Shown one piece after another: positions 9,363-18,864 of a stretch of 50,963 nucleotides of DNA. This stretch comes from Gammaproteobacteria bacterium (GTDB lineage: Bacteria; Pseudomonadota; Gammaproteobacteria; Steroidobacterales; Woeseiaceae), in contig JAOTWB010000016.1 in the NCBI GenBank assembly GCA_029863125.1, forward strand, positions 1-50,963, given 5' to 3'. Below the pieces are notes generated by a model, which saw only the letters and a list, made by a program, of their open reading frames with translations, searched no databases and had not been told where the DNA came from. Within the stretch, counting starts at the first letter, position 1. Every line of letters begins with the position of its first letter. The translations under genes were made by a program, and so were the position numbers.

Positions 9363-10464
9363 GCGGCGGGCACGCGTCGAAAAATCCGCAGATCACGGGC
9401 CGGAAGGCATCCATGTCAACGAGAAACGAATCGTGGCCGCGAATGCAGTCCAGCTCGACGAGCTGCGTGTCCTTGCAGACTTCGGAAATTCCCGCCGCGA
9501 GATCACGCTGCTGCGCAGGCGGAAACAGAATGTCCGTGCGCACACCGATGACCAGCGCTCGCTCCAGGTTCAGGCGCTTGAACCCCGACTTCAATGAGCC
9601 GCCGTACTCGGCGAGATCAAAAATATCCGAAGCATGCGACAGGTACAGATAACAGTTGGGATCGAAAGTACCCGCGAACTTGTTCGCAAGATTCTCGAGA
9701 TACGATTCGACCGCAAACTCGGCCACGAACATGTCTTCGATGCGGCCGTGCGTCGTCGAGCGTTCACGCCCGAATCGCTGCGCCCATTCTTCCGCCGAGC
9801 GGTAGGTAATCATGCCGAGCTTGCGCGCCAGTCGCTGGCCTTTAATCGGCGGATCGCCGACTTTGTAGTTGCCTTTCTTCCACTTCGGATCGGAGCGAAT
9901 CAGCTCCCGCTGGAGCGAACGAACGGCGATCGAAAACGGCATGGCGCGAGTTGCCGACGAGATCGACACGAACGAACACGTCGCCTCCGGGTGACGCACG
10001 CACAATGCGAGACCGCTCATACCGCCCATCGAGCAGCCGACCACCGAATACAGTTTTTCGATGCCTAGATGCTTGACGACCAGCCAGGTGGACTCGGCGA
10101 CGTCTTCAAGCGTAAGCACCGGGAAACTCAGGCGATACAGCTCTCCGGTCTGCGGGTTGATGGACGCCGGACCTGTGGACCCGAAGCAACTGCCGAGGGA
10201 ATTGACGCAAATAACAAAAAAGCGATCGGTGTCGAGCGGCAGTCCCGGGCCGATCATCTCCTCCCACCAACCCGGCGTCGGGTCTTCGGCGCATGACGCG
10301 GCATGGGCCGAGGGTGACAGTCCGGTAAATACCAGGACTGCGTTATCTTTGGCGGCGTTGAGCTCGCCCCACGTTTCGTAGGCCAGGGTCGGCGACTCGA
10401 TCGAGCCCGCCCTGTGCATGCGAAACTGGCCTTCGAACGTGACGGTTCTTCTTGCCGGACTCAT
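9340..10464 (-). CDS. metX: MetX-family homoserine/serine O-acyltransferase
   Basis: This 374-residue alpha/beta-hydrolase transfers an acyl group to homoserine or serine for methionine or cysteine synthesis. The triad is Ser145 (GCSMGG), Asp311 (RTDILFP) and His344 (GHDSFLVD). The wording around the active site (TGLSPSAHAA, GWWEEMIGPG, ATRAMPFSIAVRSLQRE, FDPNCYLYLS) resembles, from memory, Xanthomonas MetX-like enzymes, for which serine O-succinyltransferase activity has been reported, more than the classical homoserine acetyltransferases. The acyl donor and acceptor are therefore uncertain. No metY or metW follows it. Confidence 0.85.
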   Translation of the reverse strand: MSPARRTVTFEGQFRMHRAGSIESPTLAYETWGELNAAKDNAVLVFTGLSPSAHAASCAEDPTPGWWEEMIGPGLPLDTDRFFVICVNSLGSCFGSTGPASINPQTGELYRLSFPVLTLEDVAESTWLVVKHLGIEKLYSVVGCSMGGMSGLALCVRHPEATCSFVSISSATRAMPFSIAVRSLQRELIRSDPKWKKGNYKVGDPPIKGQRLARKLGMITYRSAEEWAQRFGRERSTTHGRIEDMFVAEFAVESYLENLANKFAGTFDPNCYLYLSHASDIFDLAEYGGSLKSGFKRLNLERALVIGVRTDILFPPAQQRDLAAGISEVCKDTQLVELDCIRGHDSFLVDMDAFRPVICGFFDACPPLTVVAGE

Positions 10465-10502
10465 AGTGGATTCCTTACTGCGGGCCAGTATAACTGCTGC
10501 CG

Positions 10503-11894
10503 CTACTTCTTGACGCGCTTCATCAGCCGCTTGCGGCGGCGTTCCTGCCGCGGCGTAAGCTTGTTACGCTTTCCCTTGAACGGGTTCTTGCCGGTCTTCA
10601 CCAACAGGCGAACCGGAGTACCTTTGAGCTTGAACGCTTTACGGAAGCGGTTAACCAGGTAGCGACGGTAAGCTTCCGGCAACTTGTCGGTCTGGTTGCC
10701 GTGGATCACAATGACGGGTGGGTTGCGTCCACCCTGATGGGCGTAACGCAGCCGAATGCGCCTGCCGCGCACGAGCGGCGGCGGGTGCGCGATCACGGCA
10801 CTTTCAAGTTCTCTCGTGAGTTCGGTCGTCGATAGATCGCTGTTCGCGGCGCGAAAGGCGCGCTCGACCGCCGGCAGCAGGTCTCCGACCGCGGTGCCGT
10901 GCAGCGCCGAAATCGTGATTCGCTCGGCGAAGTCCAGGAACGGCAAACGGCGGTCCAGCTCATCGCGGATCCGCTTGCGCTCGTAGGCTGACAGGCCATC
11001 CCATTTATTGGTAACGACGACGAGCGCCCTGCCCCTTTCGACGATGAGTCCCAACAAACTGACATCCTGCTCAGTTACGCCCTCCTGTGCATCGAGCACG
11101 GCGATGACGACCTGCGCCTGTTCGATTGCCTGCAGCGCCTTGATGACACTGAATTTTTCGATCGCTTCGTGAATCCTGGCCTTGCGGCGGATACCCGCCG
11201 TGTCGATCAGCAGGTATTTGCGGTCGTTGCGCTCAAAAGGCACGGCAACGCTGTCCCGTGTCGTGCCGGGCTGGTCGAAGACGACGAGTCGCTCTTCACC
11301 CAGCAGGCGATTCGCCAGCGTTGACTTGCCGACGTTCGGCCGGCCAATGATCGCAATCCGCAGCTCCTTGTCGTCGTCATCAGCGTCTTCGTCCGGATTC
11401 TCTGCCTCGAAGTCAGCGAGTACCGCATCCATCAGCGCGGCTATGCGATCACCGTGCGCCGCCGAAACAGCGACCGGTTCCCCGAGACCGAGTCCGTGAA
11501 ATTCGCTGCTGGCGAGATCGGCGTCGAGCCCTTCGGCCTTGTTGACCGCCAGCCAGGTTTTTTTTGCATGCTTGCGTGCAAGCGCCGCTACGTGCTCATC
11601 TGCCGCCGTGAGTCCGCTGCGACCATCGACCATGATGATTGCGGCATCCGCTTCCTGCAGGGCGCGAACAGTCTGCCCGGCCATCGCCTCTGCGATGCCG
11701 ACCTCGCCGCCGGCAACACCGCCCGTGTCGATAACGAGATAGGGAATGGGTCCGAGCTTGCCGAATCCGTACTGGCGATCGCGAGTCAGGCCGGGAGAGT
11801 CGGCAACCAGCGCGTCACGTGAGCGGGTAAGACGATTGAATAACGTCGATTTTCCGACGTTGGGCCGGCCGATGAGGGCGATGACAGGAAGCAT
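10503..11894 (-). CDS. der: Ribosome-associated GTPase Der (EngA)
   Basis: Der acts in 50S ribosome assembly. The 463-residue protein has two tandem GTPase domains, each with GRPNVGKST (about 8-16 and 184-192). The matching G4 motifs are VNKAEG and TNKWDG. A C-terminal KH-like domain carries a Lys/Arg-rich tail. It is the last gene of the ndk-to-der cluster, 25 bp after bamB. Confidence 0.97.
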   Translation of the reverse strand: MLPVIALIGRPNVGKSTLFNRLTRSRDALVADSPGLTRDRQYGFGKLGPIPYLVIDTGGVAGGEVGIAEAMAGQTVRALQEADAAIIMVDGRSGLTAADEHVAALARKHAKKTWLAVNKAEGLDADLASSEFHGLGLGEPVAVSAAHGDRIAALMDAVLADFEAENPDEDADDDDKELRIAIIGRPNVGKSTLANRLLGEERLVVFDQPGTTRDSVAVPFERNDRKYLLIDTAGIRRKARIHEAIEKFSVIKALQAIEQAQVVIAVLDAQEGVTEQDVSLLGLIVERGRALVVVTNKWDGLSAYERKRIRDELDRRLPFLDFAERITISALHGTAVGDLLPAVERAFRAANSDLSTTELTRELESAVIAHPPPLVRGRRIRLRYAHQGGRNPPVIVIHGNQTDKLPEAYRRYLVNRFRKAFKLKGTPVRLLVKTGKNPFKGKRNKLTPRQERRRKRLMKRVKK

Positions 11895-11919
11895 GATCTT
11901 GCGCCTTCACCGCGGCCAA

Positions 11920-13119
11920 TCAGGATTCGTCGGCGGCGATGTCGGGCGCCTGGCGTTTCGGCCGATCTTCGACAACCTGATAGGCTCCGATACTGCCGGA
12001 ATCGCTCTGCACATACAGACGGTCCGCTACGACCAACGGGGCAGCGGTGATTGCGGAATTACCCAGCCTTAACCGCGCAACCGCGGTGCCGTTCAGATTA
12101 CTCAGGAAATGTATATAGCCTTCGAGATCGCCAACAACCACGGTCGTATGAAACGGCACCGGCAGCGTTGGTTCGCGACGCAGCAAGTCATCGTTGCGCC
12201 AGGTCTCGGTGCCGTCGCGCCGCGACAACGCGACAACCTCACCGCCGGCGGTCGTTGTATAAACGCTGTTCCAGTCCGCAGATACACCCTCGTAAGAGGA
12301 AATTTCGCGACTCCACAGCACCTGGCCGGACTCCGAAGCCACCGCGGCAAGCCGACCCTGATAACCGGCCGCGTAGACGTCCTGGCCAACGACGCTGATC
12401 GAGCCATCAATGTCGGACAGGCGATCGAGATCCGATCGGCCTTTAGGCGGTGACAGCATGGATTCCCACAGTATGTCGCCGCTGCCCAGGTTGGTTGCGA
12501 CCAGGCGACCGTTGTCAAAGCCGCCGATCACCGCGCTGCCGACCGCTACCGGATCTGCAGACCCGCGCATGGTCAGCGTCGGCGTTGACTGCTCGATCGC
12601 CCAGAGTTCCTGGCCGTCATGAATCGACAGTGCCCGCAGGCGATTGTCGATCGTTTGCACGACGACGGACTCGCCGCTGATCAGCGGCCGTGCAAGCGAT
12701 TCACCGTCCAATTCGACGCGCCACTGTTCCGCGCCGGAACCAGCATCGAGGCTAATCGCGACACCGTCTTCGGAGACCACCACGACACGGCCCTCGCCAA
12801 CGCCGGGTCCTGCCGAGAGACGGGTGCCCAGCTTGGTTCTCCAGATCTGCTTGCCGCTCTGCGGATCAAACGCGGACACGACGCCATCGTGACCGGCCGC
12901 GTAAATTCGATTGCCGTCACCAGCCGGCTGCAATGCGACGCGCAGAAACTCGGATTTGCCGCCGACTTTCGCGCTCCACAGACGCTTGATCTTGAGCGAT
13001 TGCCGGACGTCGGCGAGTTCCTTGGGCTCCAGCTCTTTATCCTTGCCGCTAAATATGCCGCAGGACGCGAGCAGCAGTGCTGCCGTTACAACGCCAAATA
13101 TACGCAGCGCTTTGTTCAC
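11920..13119 (-). CDS. bamB: Outer-membrane assembly lipoprotein BamB
   Basis: BamB is a beta-propeller subunit of the BAM complex that folds outer-membrane proteins. The 399-residue product has a lipoprotein signal ending LLLASC. PQQ-like/WD repeats of the form SAFDPQSGKQIWRTKLG, ISLDAGSGAEQWRVEL and VVALSRRDGTETWRN run through the chain. It overlaps yfgM by 4 bp and precedes der, as in other gammaproteobacteria. Confidence 0.95.
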   Translation of the reverse strand: MNKALRIFGVVTAALLLASCGIFSGKDKELEPKELADVRQSLKIKRLWSAKVGGKSEFLRVALQPAGDGNRIYAAGHDGVVSAFDPQSGKQIWRTKLGTRLSAGPGVGEGRVVVVSEDGVAISLDAGSGAEQWRVELDGESLARPLISGESVVVQTIDNRLRALSIHDGQELWAIEQSTPTLTMRGSADPVAVGSAVIGGFDNGRLVATNLGSGDILWESMLSPPKGRSDLDRLSDIDGSISVVGQDVYAAGYQGRLAAVASESGQVLWSREISSYEGVSADWNSVYTTTAGGEVVALSRRDGTETWRNDDLLRREPTLPVPFHTTVVVGDLEGYIHFLSNLNGTAVARLRLGNSAITAAPLVVADRLYVQSDSGSIGAYQVVEDRPKRQAPDIAADES

Positions 13120-13847
13120 TCAACCGCCCCGCCAACATCATCCGACTCGCTGGATTCGACAGCGTCGTCAGTCGCGGGTTCGGCGCCGGGTTCAGCCGGT
13201 GAGTCTTCTGCTTCAACCTCGGGCAAATCCAGCGCTTTCCACTGGACCAGCTGCTGATCGACCGTGCCTTGCGACAGTGGGTCCATCAGTACCTGTTGGT
13301 AGGCCGCCTGCGCGTCAGCAATCCGGCCCAATGCGACGTAGGCGTCCCCAAGGACCTCGCCGTAAGTGGCCGCAAACGCCGGATTGTCCTGGCCTTCGAG
13401 AAGGTCCACGACTTCCTCGGGCTTGTCCTGGTACAACAAAATCCGTGCAAGGCGCACGCGCGCGACTGCTTTGAGTTCCTTACTGGCCGCGCCGTCAAGC
13501 AATTCGCCAAGCGCGTCAGCCGCATCCTGGTCACGATTCCGGTCCATATACAGTCGCGCCATGGCGAGTTTGGACTGCGCCGCGTAAGTCGTCTTGGCGT
13601 ATGAGGTAGCAAGTTGGTCGGTAACGATTTCAGCGCCATCGAGGTTGCCATCCGCGACGTGATTCGTCAGCGTCTCATACAAAGCCGATGCCTCGAGCTG
13701 CGCCTCGAGCTTGCTGTTCTGGTAGTAGTTGAAACCAAACAACAGCAGTGCACCGGCGGCCACGCCTATAATCACGTAGCCGCCATACTCCGACCACCAC
13801 GAGCGAATCTGTTCAATCTGTTCTTTTTCCGAAAGTAAATCGTCCAC
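13116..13847 (-). CDS. yfgM: YfgM-family TPR-like periplasmic chaperone
   Basis: The 243-residue protein begins with a short cytoplasmic segment (SEKEQIEQIRSWWSEYG), one transmembrane helix (about 22-42) and a periplasmic TPR-like solenoid. In E. coli YfgM is a SecYEG-associated ancillary chaperone that cooperates with PpiD. The last 45 residues are highly acidic (Glu/Asp/Ser/Ala-rich), a low-complexity tail longer than in E. coli. It overlaps bamB by 4 bp and follows hisS by 14 bp. Confidence 0.9.
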   Translation of the reverse strand: MDDLLSEKEQIEQIRSWWSEYGGYVIIGVAAGALLLFGFNYYQNSKLEAQLEASALYETLTNHVADGNLDGAEIVTDQLATSYAKTTYAAQSKLAMARLYMDRNRDQDAADALGELLDGAASKELKAVARVRLARILLYQDKPEEVVDLLEGQDNPAFAATYGEVLGDAYVALGRIADAQAAYQQVLMDPLSQGTVDQQLVQWKALDLPEVEAEDSPAEPGAEPATDDAVESSESDDVGGAVE

Positions 13848-13861
13848 TAAACTGCCTTTAA

Positions 13862-15154
13862 TTAGTTCTGCGTCGGATATCCCGTCGCCCAGTTCAACTT
13901 TTTCTCCAGTGTTGCCGTTAGTTCGTCCAGCGCAACACTGGCCTGATCCTCTTCGCTCCGCAGCGGCTTGACGCCGATATGCTTTTCCTTGAGTTCCTGC
14001 TCACCCAAAATCAGCGCGTAGGCCGCATTACTCTTGTCTGCACGCTTCATTTGAGACTTAAAACTGCCGCCACCCAGGTTCACGTCGACTCGCATACCGG
14101 GCATCCTGTCTCGTAGTTCTTCGGCCACCGCGAATGCCCGCGTCAGCGTGCCCTCGCCGACGGCAACAACATAGACGTCTGCATGTCGTGGTGGCGCTTT
14201 GCCGCCGCAGGCCTCGTACAAAGCGACGAAACGCTCCATGCCCATGGCCCAGCCCACCGCAGGCGCAGGCCGACCGCCCAGCTTCTCGACGAGACCGTCA
14301 TAACGGCCACCCGAGCAAACCGCGCCCTGCGATCCGAGCGCGTCGGTGGCCCACTCGAACACGGTCCGCGAATAGTAGTCCAGGCCGCGCACCAGACGTG
14401 GATTGATCGTGTACGCCACGCCAGCCGCATCAAGCAAGGCCTGCAGCTCCCCGAAGTGCTCCTTCGACGCCTCGTCGAGGGAGTCCAGCATAACCGGGGC
14501 GGCTTCAATAATGGCCTGCATGTCCGGGTTCTTGCTGTCGAGAATCCTGAGCGGGTTTTGCTCGAGGCGGCGAATACTATCCTCATCCAGCTGACTTTTC
14601 ACGCCGTTGAAATACTCGATGAGCGCCGCCCGATAGCGTAGCCGCGATTCAGGAACCCCCAGTGAGTTGATTTGCAGCTCTATCCGCGAAATACCAAGCC
14701 GCCGCCAGAGACGCGCCGTCATGATAATCAGTTCGGCATCCACGTCCGGACCTTCGTAGCCCAGCGCTTCAACGTCAAACTGGTGGAACTGCCGGTACCG
14801 GCCTTGCTGCGGTTTTTCATAGCGGAACATCGGGCCGGATGTCCAGAGCTTCTGGCGCTGATTGTGCAGCAGACCGTTGGTCATGCCGGCGCGCACAACG
14901 CTCGCCGTTGCCTCCGGACGAAGCGTCAGGCTTTCGCCATTGCGATCGAGAAACGTGTACATCTCTTTTTCGACGATGTCGGTCACTTCGCCGATCGAGC
15001 GCTCGAACAGCTCCGTATACTCGAGCAACGGCAAGCGAATCTCCGCATAGCCGTAGGATTGCACGATCTCGTGCAGGATTGACTCCAGATACCGCCAGGT
15101 CCCTGAGACCTCGGGCAGGATGTCGTTCATTCCGCGAATTGCTCTGGGTTTCAC
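13862..15154 (-). CDS. hisS: Histidyl-tRNA synthetase
   Basis: HisS charges tRNA-His. The 430-residue class II synthetase starts at a GTG giving MKPRAIRGMNDILPE, the family opening. It shows motif 2 (FRYEKPQQGRYRQFHQFDVE), the histidine-specific LVRGLDYYSRTVFEW, and motif 3 (GWAMGMERF). An anticodon-binding domain ends the chain. It follows the rodZ-like gene by only 6 bp, so ispG, usually found here, is absent. Confidence 0.97.
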   Translation of the reverse strand: MKPRAIRGMNDILPEVSGTWRYLESILHEIVQSYGYAEIRLPLLEYTELFERSIGEVTDIVEKEMYTFLDRNGESLTLRPEATASVVRAGMTNGLLHNQRQKLWTSGPMFRYEKPQQGRYRQFHQFDVEALGYEGPDVDAELIIMTARLWRRLGISRIELQINSLGVPESRLRYRAALIEYFNGVKSQLDEDSIRRLEQNPLRILDSKNPDMQAIIEAAPVMLDSLDEASKEHFGELQALLDAAGVAYTINPRLVRGLDYYSRTVFEWATDALGSQGAVCSGGRYDGLVEKLGGRPAPAVGWAMGMERFVALYEACGGKAPPRHADVYVVAVGEGTLTRAFAVAEELRDRMPGMRVDVNLGGGSFKSQMKRADKSNAAYALILGEQELKEKHIGVKPLRSEEDQASVALDELTATLEKKLNWATGYPTQN

Positions 15155-15160
15155 TTGCTT

Positions 15161-16072
15161 TCAGGGGCCCGAGATAGTCAGACGCGCCGTATTGCCCCGC
15201 CACTCCGCAGCGGATATGAGACGTTCAGTGCCGTTGACCCGAATACTGACGTTGGCAGCATCGCCGAACAGCGCGTTGAACGGCGCTTCGCCGCTGAGCT
15301 CAACCGTGCGGCCGTCGGTCCCGAGACCAAAAAACAGGCGACGACCCCTGGCATCGGATATCTCTGTCCAGCAATCGCCGCTGTAGGTAATCAGCATCCG
15401 CATCTGACCGTCGTCCCGGTCCGTCGTCGGCGCCGCCTCCGCGACATCAGTTTCATCAGGATCGAGCGCCGATCGCAGCACGGCCGAATCATCAGCCTCT
15501 GCCGCAATCGCGTCCGGCTCTTCCACCGGCATTGTTTCGGGATCGGACGCCGGCGGCAGCGTTTCAGCTTCGATTGCCGGCGGGAGCGTCTCAGGTTCGA
15601 TCGGCGGCAGTGACTCGTCAGGTATCAAATCCCGCGACGGCTCCTCTACGACAGCCGGCGGCGACGTGACATACCAGTAGGCTGTCGCCATGATAACAGC
15701 GACGACGATTACCGCGATCCACGGACCCGGCGACATCTCTCGCCGCGGGCGCGGACGCACTGAAATGACCGGCGGCACGCCCGCCGCGCGATTCAGCTGA
15801 TAGTAGTCCGCCATGACATCGTTTTCGTCAACCTTCACCAACCTGGCGTACTTTCGCAAGTGGCCTTTGGCAAACACGGGCGCGCCAAGCACGTCGAACT
15901 CGTTGCGTTCGAGAGCACGAACCTTGGGCTCATCGAGATGCAGCTCTTTGGCGATCTCATGTACCGGGATCTGCTGCGCACGGCGCGCCTCGGCAAGTCG
16001 CTCACCACCGAGCGGGGCGACTGACTCACCCGCTGATGATTCCTCCCCGGAATTGTCGATCGTGTCGCTCAT
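15161..16072 (-). CDS. rodZ: RodZ-like helix-turn-helix membrane protein
   Basis: RodZ links MreB filaments to the cell wall machinery. The 303-residue protein has an N-terminal HTH_25 domain (about 22-95; LAEARRAQQIPVHEIAKELH, APVFAKGHLRKYA). One transmembrane helix (about 117-136) follows, then a Pro/Glu-rich linker with repeats such as PETLPPAIEAETLPPASDPE. A C-terminal DUF4115 beta domain starts around 225. Domain order matches RodZ. It is followed by hisS and preceded by pilW, the Pseudomonas-like arrangement minus ispG. Confidence 0.88.
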   Translation of the reverse strand: MSDTIDNSGEESSAGESVAPLGGERLAEARRAQQIPVHEIAKELHLDEPKVRALERNEFDVLGAPVFAKGHLRKYARLVKVDENDVMADYYQLNRAAGVPPVISVRPRPRREMSPGPWIAVIVVAVIMATAYWYVTSPPAVVEEPSRDLIPDESLPPIEPETLPPAIEAETLPPASDPETMPVEEPDAIAAEADDSAVLRSALDPDETDVAEAAPTTDRDDGQMRMLITYSGDCWTEISDARGRRLFFGLGTDGRTVELSGEAPFNALFGDAANVSIRVNGTERLISAAEWRGNTARLTISGP

Positions 16073-16073
16073 G

Positions 16074-16835
16074 CTATCCGCTTTCCAGTACCTTTCTTGC
16101 TTCCGGCGATGTCGGGAAATCGCGCAACAACTGGTTGACGAACTCCGTACGGGCGCGCTCGTCGCCCAGCTTGTCTTCTATCTGCACTCCCAGGTAGAGA
16201 ACACCGGCCGTTGTTTTGCCGGCAGCAATATACCGCTGCAGGAAAGCCCGCGATCCCAGGTAGTCTTCCTGCTTGAACTTGAGCAGGCACAGTTGCAGCA
16301 GCGCTTCCGGATCATTGGACTTGCGATCGAGCGCCGTGCGGAAGTAGCGCTCGGCCGCCGTGAGATCAGGCTTCTGCACCATGCAAACACCGGCGTTTGT
16401 CAAGGTCACCTCTGAATTGTCGTTTTCGGGGTGATCGGCCGCTTTGTCAAATAACTTTTGCGCGGCGGCAAAGTCCCGCTGATTGCAAAGGAACACGGCG
16501 TAGGTGTTCTGCACGTCGAAGTTGCGCGGCTCAACCCGCACCGCTTTTTCGTAGGACTCCTTGGCGAGGCGAATATTGTCGAGCGCCTCATACGTCAGCG
16601 CCAGTGTCGAGTGGGCAACGGCGTTTTTCGGATTCAGCTCGATGGACAGCAGCAGCCGGTCGCGCGCCAGCTCATACTTGCCGTTCTGGTAATACCGTGC
16701 ACCCAGCTGATAATTCAATTCCGCGGCGTCCGCTTCGTCCTTTTCGGGAGGCGCGCGCCCCGTCGTCGTTGATACGCATGCGGTCAACAGCAGAAAACAC
16801 ACTGCCCCTGACAGTATCAGTTTGCTCCTGATCAT
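16074..16835 (-). CDS. pilW: Type IV pilus biogenesis lipoprotein PilW/PilF
   Basis: PilW (PilF in Pseudomonas) is the outer-membrane pilotin that assembles the PilQ secretin. The 253-residue product starts at 16835 with a lipoprotein signal (LLLTAC). The earlier frame lies inside rlmN. About five TPR repeats follow (LNYQLGARYYQNGKYELARDR... onward). The start overlaps the rlmN stop by 4 bp. The rodZ-like gene is one base downstream. Confidence 0.92.
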   Translation of the reverse strand: MIRSKLILSGAVCFLLLTACVSTTTGRAPPEKDEADAAELNYQLGARYYQNGKYELARDRLLLSIELNPKNAVAHSTLALTYEALDNIRLAKESYEKAVRVEPRNFDVQNTYAVFLCNQRDFAAAQKLFDKAADHPENDNSEVTLTNAGVCMVQKPDLTAAERYFRTALDRKSNDPEALLQLCLLKFKQEDYLGSRAFLQRYIAAGKTTAGVLYLGVQIEDKLGDERARTEFVNQLLRDFPTSPEARKVLESG

Positions 16836-17968
16836 ACTGAGGCCATCCTTGTTTTTGACTTGAGTGATTTCTTGCTGGCTATGCTCTTTTTTCCTAACGG
16901 ACTGCGTACACGATCGCTCACTTTTCCGGCAAGCTGCCCGCATGCCGCGTCAATATCATCACCGCGCGTCCTTCGAGTCGTTGCCACGAGCCCACGCTGC
17001 CGTAGGCGCGTTTGAAAATGTCGAATCGTATCGGCCGATGAGCGTTTGAATTTTGTCTTTGGAAAGGGATTGAAGGGGATCAGATTGACCTTGGCCGGTT
17101 TGCCGTCGAGCAAGTCCACGAGCTGGTCGGCGTGTGCCAGCGAATCGTTGACGCCGCGCAACATCACGTACTCGAACGTTATGAAACGATTTGACTGCTT
17201 GGCGGTGTAGGCCCAGCACGCGTCGAGTAAGGCGGCGATCGGATGCAGCCTGTTAATAGGGACGATATCGTTCCGCAGCTCATCGTTGGGTGCGTGCAGC
17301 GATACGGCAAGCGATACGTTGCAGTCATCGCCGAGTCTTTCTATCAGCGGCACGATGCCGGACGTGCTGATCGTGACACGACGTCGCGACAGGCCAAATG
17401 CCAGGTCGGAAACGAGCAATTTCAGGACCGGCACAACGTTACGGTAGTTTGCCAGTGGCTCGCCCATGCCCATGAATACGACGTTTGTCACGGCAGGCTC
17501 GCCATTATCCCGCCGCGGCAGCTCCTGAATCGCATGCCACACCTGGCCGATGATTTCGGCGCTCGACAGGTTGCGATTAAACCCCTGGGCGCCCGTTGCA
17601 CAGAACGCACAGTCGAGTGCGCATCCAACCTGCGAGGAAATACACAGCGTGCCACGACCGGGCTCAGGGATGAACACCGTCTCGACGGCCTGCCCCGATC
17701 CGCTGGCAAACAACCACTTGATCGTGCCGTCAACCGAGTCATGCCGGGTCAGCACTTCAGGCAGCGCTATTTCGGCTTCGGCGTTGAGCCACGCGCGCAA
17801 CGTTTTCGCAAGATCCGTCATTTCATCGAAATGGGCGACGCCTCGCTGATATATCCACTGCATGAGCTGCCGCGCACGGAATGGTTTTTCACCATGCGCT
17901 ACAAATACTTCCTCGAGATCGCCTTGCGACAATCCGAGCAGGTTTATCTTGCTTGCAGTCGATGACAT
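16832..17968 (-). CDS. rlmN: 23S rRNA/tRNA adenine-C2 methyltransferase RlmN
   Basis: RlmN is a radical-SAM enzyme that methylates A2503 of 23S rRNA and A37 of several tRNAs. The 378-residue protein has the cluster motif Cys116-x3-Cys120-x2-Cys123, the methyl-carrying Cys343 (DAACGQLAG), and MGMGEPLANY. The start chosen at 17968 fits the family; the open frame further upstream encodes no conserved residues and overlaps ndk. A basic tail of about 28 residues extends past the usual end. It lies 13 bp after ndk. Confidence 0.96.
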   Translation of the reverse strand: MSSTASKINLLGLSQGDLEEVFVAHGEKPFRARQLMQWIYQRGVAHFDEMTDLAKTLRAWLNAEAEIALPEVLTRHDSVDGTIKWLFASGSGQAVETVFIPEPGRGTLCISSQVGCALDCAFCATGAQGFNRNLSSAEIIGQVWHAIQELPRRDNGEPAVTNVVFMGMGEPLANYRNVVPVLKLLVSDLAFGLSRRRVTISTSGIVPLIERLGDDCNVSLAVSLHAPNDELRNDIVPINRLHPIAALLDACWAYTAKQSNRFITFEYVMLRGVNDSLAHADQLVDLLDGKPAKVNLIPFNPFPKTKFKRSSADTIRHFQTRLRQRGLVATTRRTRGDDIDAACGQLAGKVSDRVRSPLGKKSIASKKSLKSKTRMASV

Positions 17969-17981
17969 AGGCTGGCTCTGC

Positions 17982-18413
17982 TCAACGGGTTCTGGGGCAG
18001 ACGCCGTCATCGCCGAAGAAAAACGCAATCTCGACGGCCGCCGTGTCGGCCCCGTCGGAGCCGTGTATGACATTTTCCTCAATGCTCGCCGCAAAGTCCG
18101 CGCGTATTGTGCCGGCCTCGGCATCATCCGGGTTGGTCGCACCCATGATTTCACGGTTCGTGGCAATGGCGTTTTTGCCGCGAAGCACCTGCACGATCAC
18201 GGGCCCCGACGTCATGTAGCTAACCAGGTCGTTGAAGAACGGCCGTTCCTTGTGCACAGCATAAAATCCTTCGGCCTGATCCTTCGTCAGGTGCATCATG
18301 CGTGCGGCGACGATTTCCAGTCCGGCCTTCTCGAAACGGCTGTAGATCTCTCCGATCAGGTTCTTTTGAACGCCATCGGGTTTAATGATGGACAGCGTTT
18401 GTTCAACGGCCAT
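17982..18413 (-). CDS. ndk: Nucleoside diphosphate kinase
   Basis: Ndk balances NTP and dNTP pools by phosphotransfer through a phosphohistidine. The 143-residue protein starts [15 protein letters not shown] and has the active site NVIHGSD with His117. The usable start is at 18413; upstream codons of the frame are not conserved. It is the first gene of the ndk-rlmN-pilW-rodZ-hisS-yfgM-bamB-der run. Confidence 0.97.
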   Translation of the reverse strand: MAVEQTLSIIKPDGVQKNLIGEIYSRFEKAGLEIVAARMMHLTKDQAEGFYAVHKERPFFNDLVSYMTSGPVIVQVLRGKNAIATNREIMGATNPDDAEAGTIRADFAASIEENVIHGSDGADTAAVEIAFFFGDDGVCPRTR

Positions 18414-18512
18414 GTGTTGCTTCCTTTGTTGCTGTTCTTTATGCGTGGTGGTCAGCACCCGGTGATTCTGCCGGGCAAATCGATGCGAACCGTTAATACT
18501 ACTACGGCACTT

Positions 18513-18836
18513 TCAGACGTTGAAGCTTTCGCCGCAGCCGCATTCGCCCGAAATGTTGGGATTCCGGAAACTGAAGGCCTCGTTGAGGCCGTTCTTGACG
18601 AAGTCGACCTCGGTACCGTCGATCAACTGCAGCGCATCGGGGTCCACGACGACCTTGACACCCTTGTCTTCGAAAACCACATCGGAAGCGGCGATTTCGT
18701 CCGCATAATTGATGACGTAGGAATAGCCGGAGCACCCGGTTTGCGTGACGCCGATGCGCAGGCCGATACCCGCCCCGCGCTTGTCGAGGTGGCTGCGGAC
18801 GCGATCGGCGGCCGAACGGGTAAGTGAAATCGCCAT
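18513..18836 (-). CDS. iscA: IscA/ErpA-type iron-sulfur carrier
   Basis: A-type carriers deliver iron or Fe-S clusters to target proteins. The 107-residue protein has the three conserved cysteines: Cys35 in [10 protein letters not shown] and Cys99/Cys101 in the C-terminal ECGCGESF. It lies downstream of the iscU-like gene in a compact trmJ-iscS-iscU-like-iscA run. IscA and ErpA cannot be separated by sequence alone; the context favours IscA. Confidence 0.9.
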   Translation of the reverse strand: MAISLTRSAADRVRSHLDKRGAGIGLRIGVTQTGCSGYSYVINYADEIAASDVVFEDKGVKVVVDPDALQLIDGTEVDFVKNGLNEAFSFRNPNISGECGCGESFNV

Positions 18837-18864
18837 TTGAATCTCTCTTTAAATTGTGACAGTC

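Noticed and set aside
15161..16072. Low-complexity Pro/Glu repeats in RodZ as a frameshift artefact
   Set aside because: The frame is uninterrupted, flanked by an HTH-TM part and a DUF4115 part, and such linkers are normal in RodZ.
16832..18166. Longer N-terminus for RlmN (444 residues)
   Set aside because: The extra 66 residues overlap ndk, are low in conservation, and the ATG at 17968 gives the family length. Upstream extensions of suhB, the M23 peptidase, dsbC, pilW and xseA were rejected on the same grounds.
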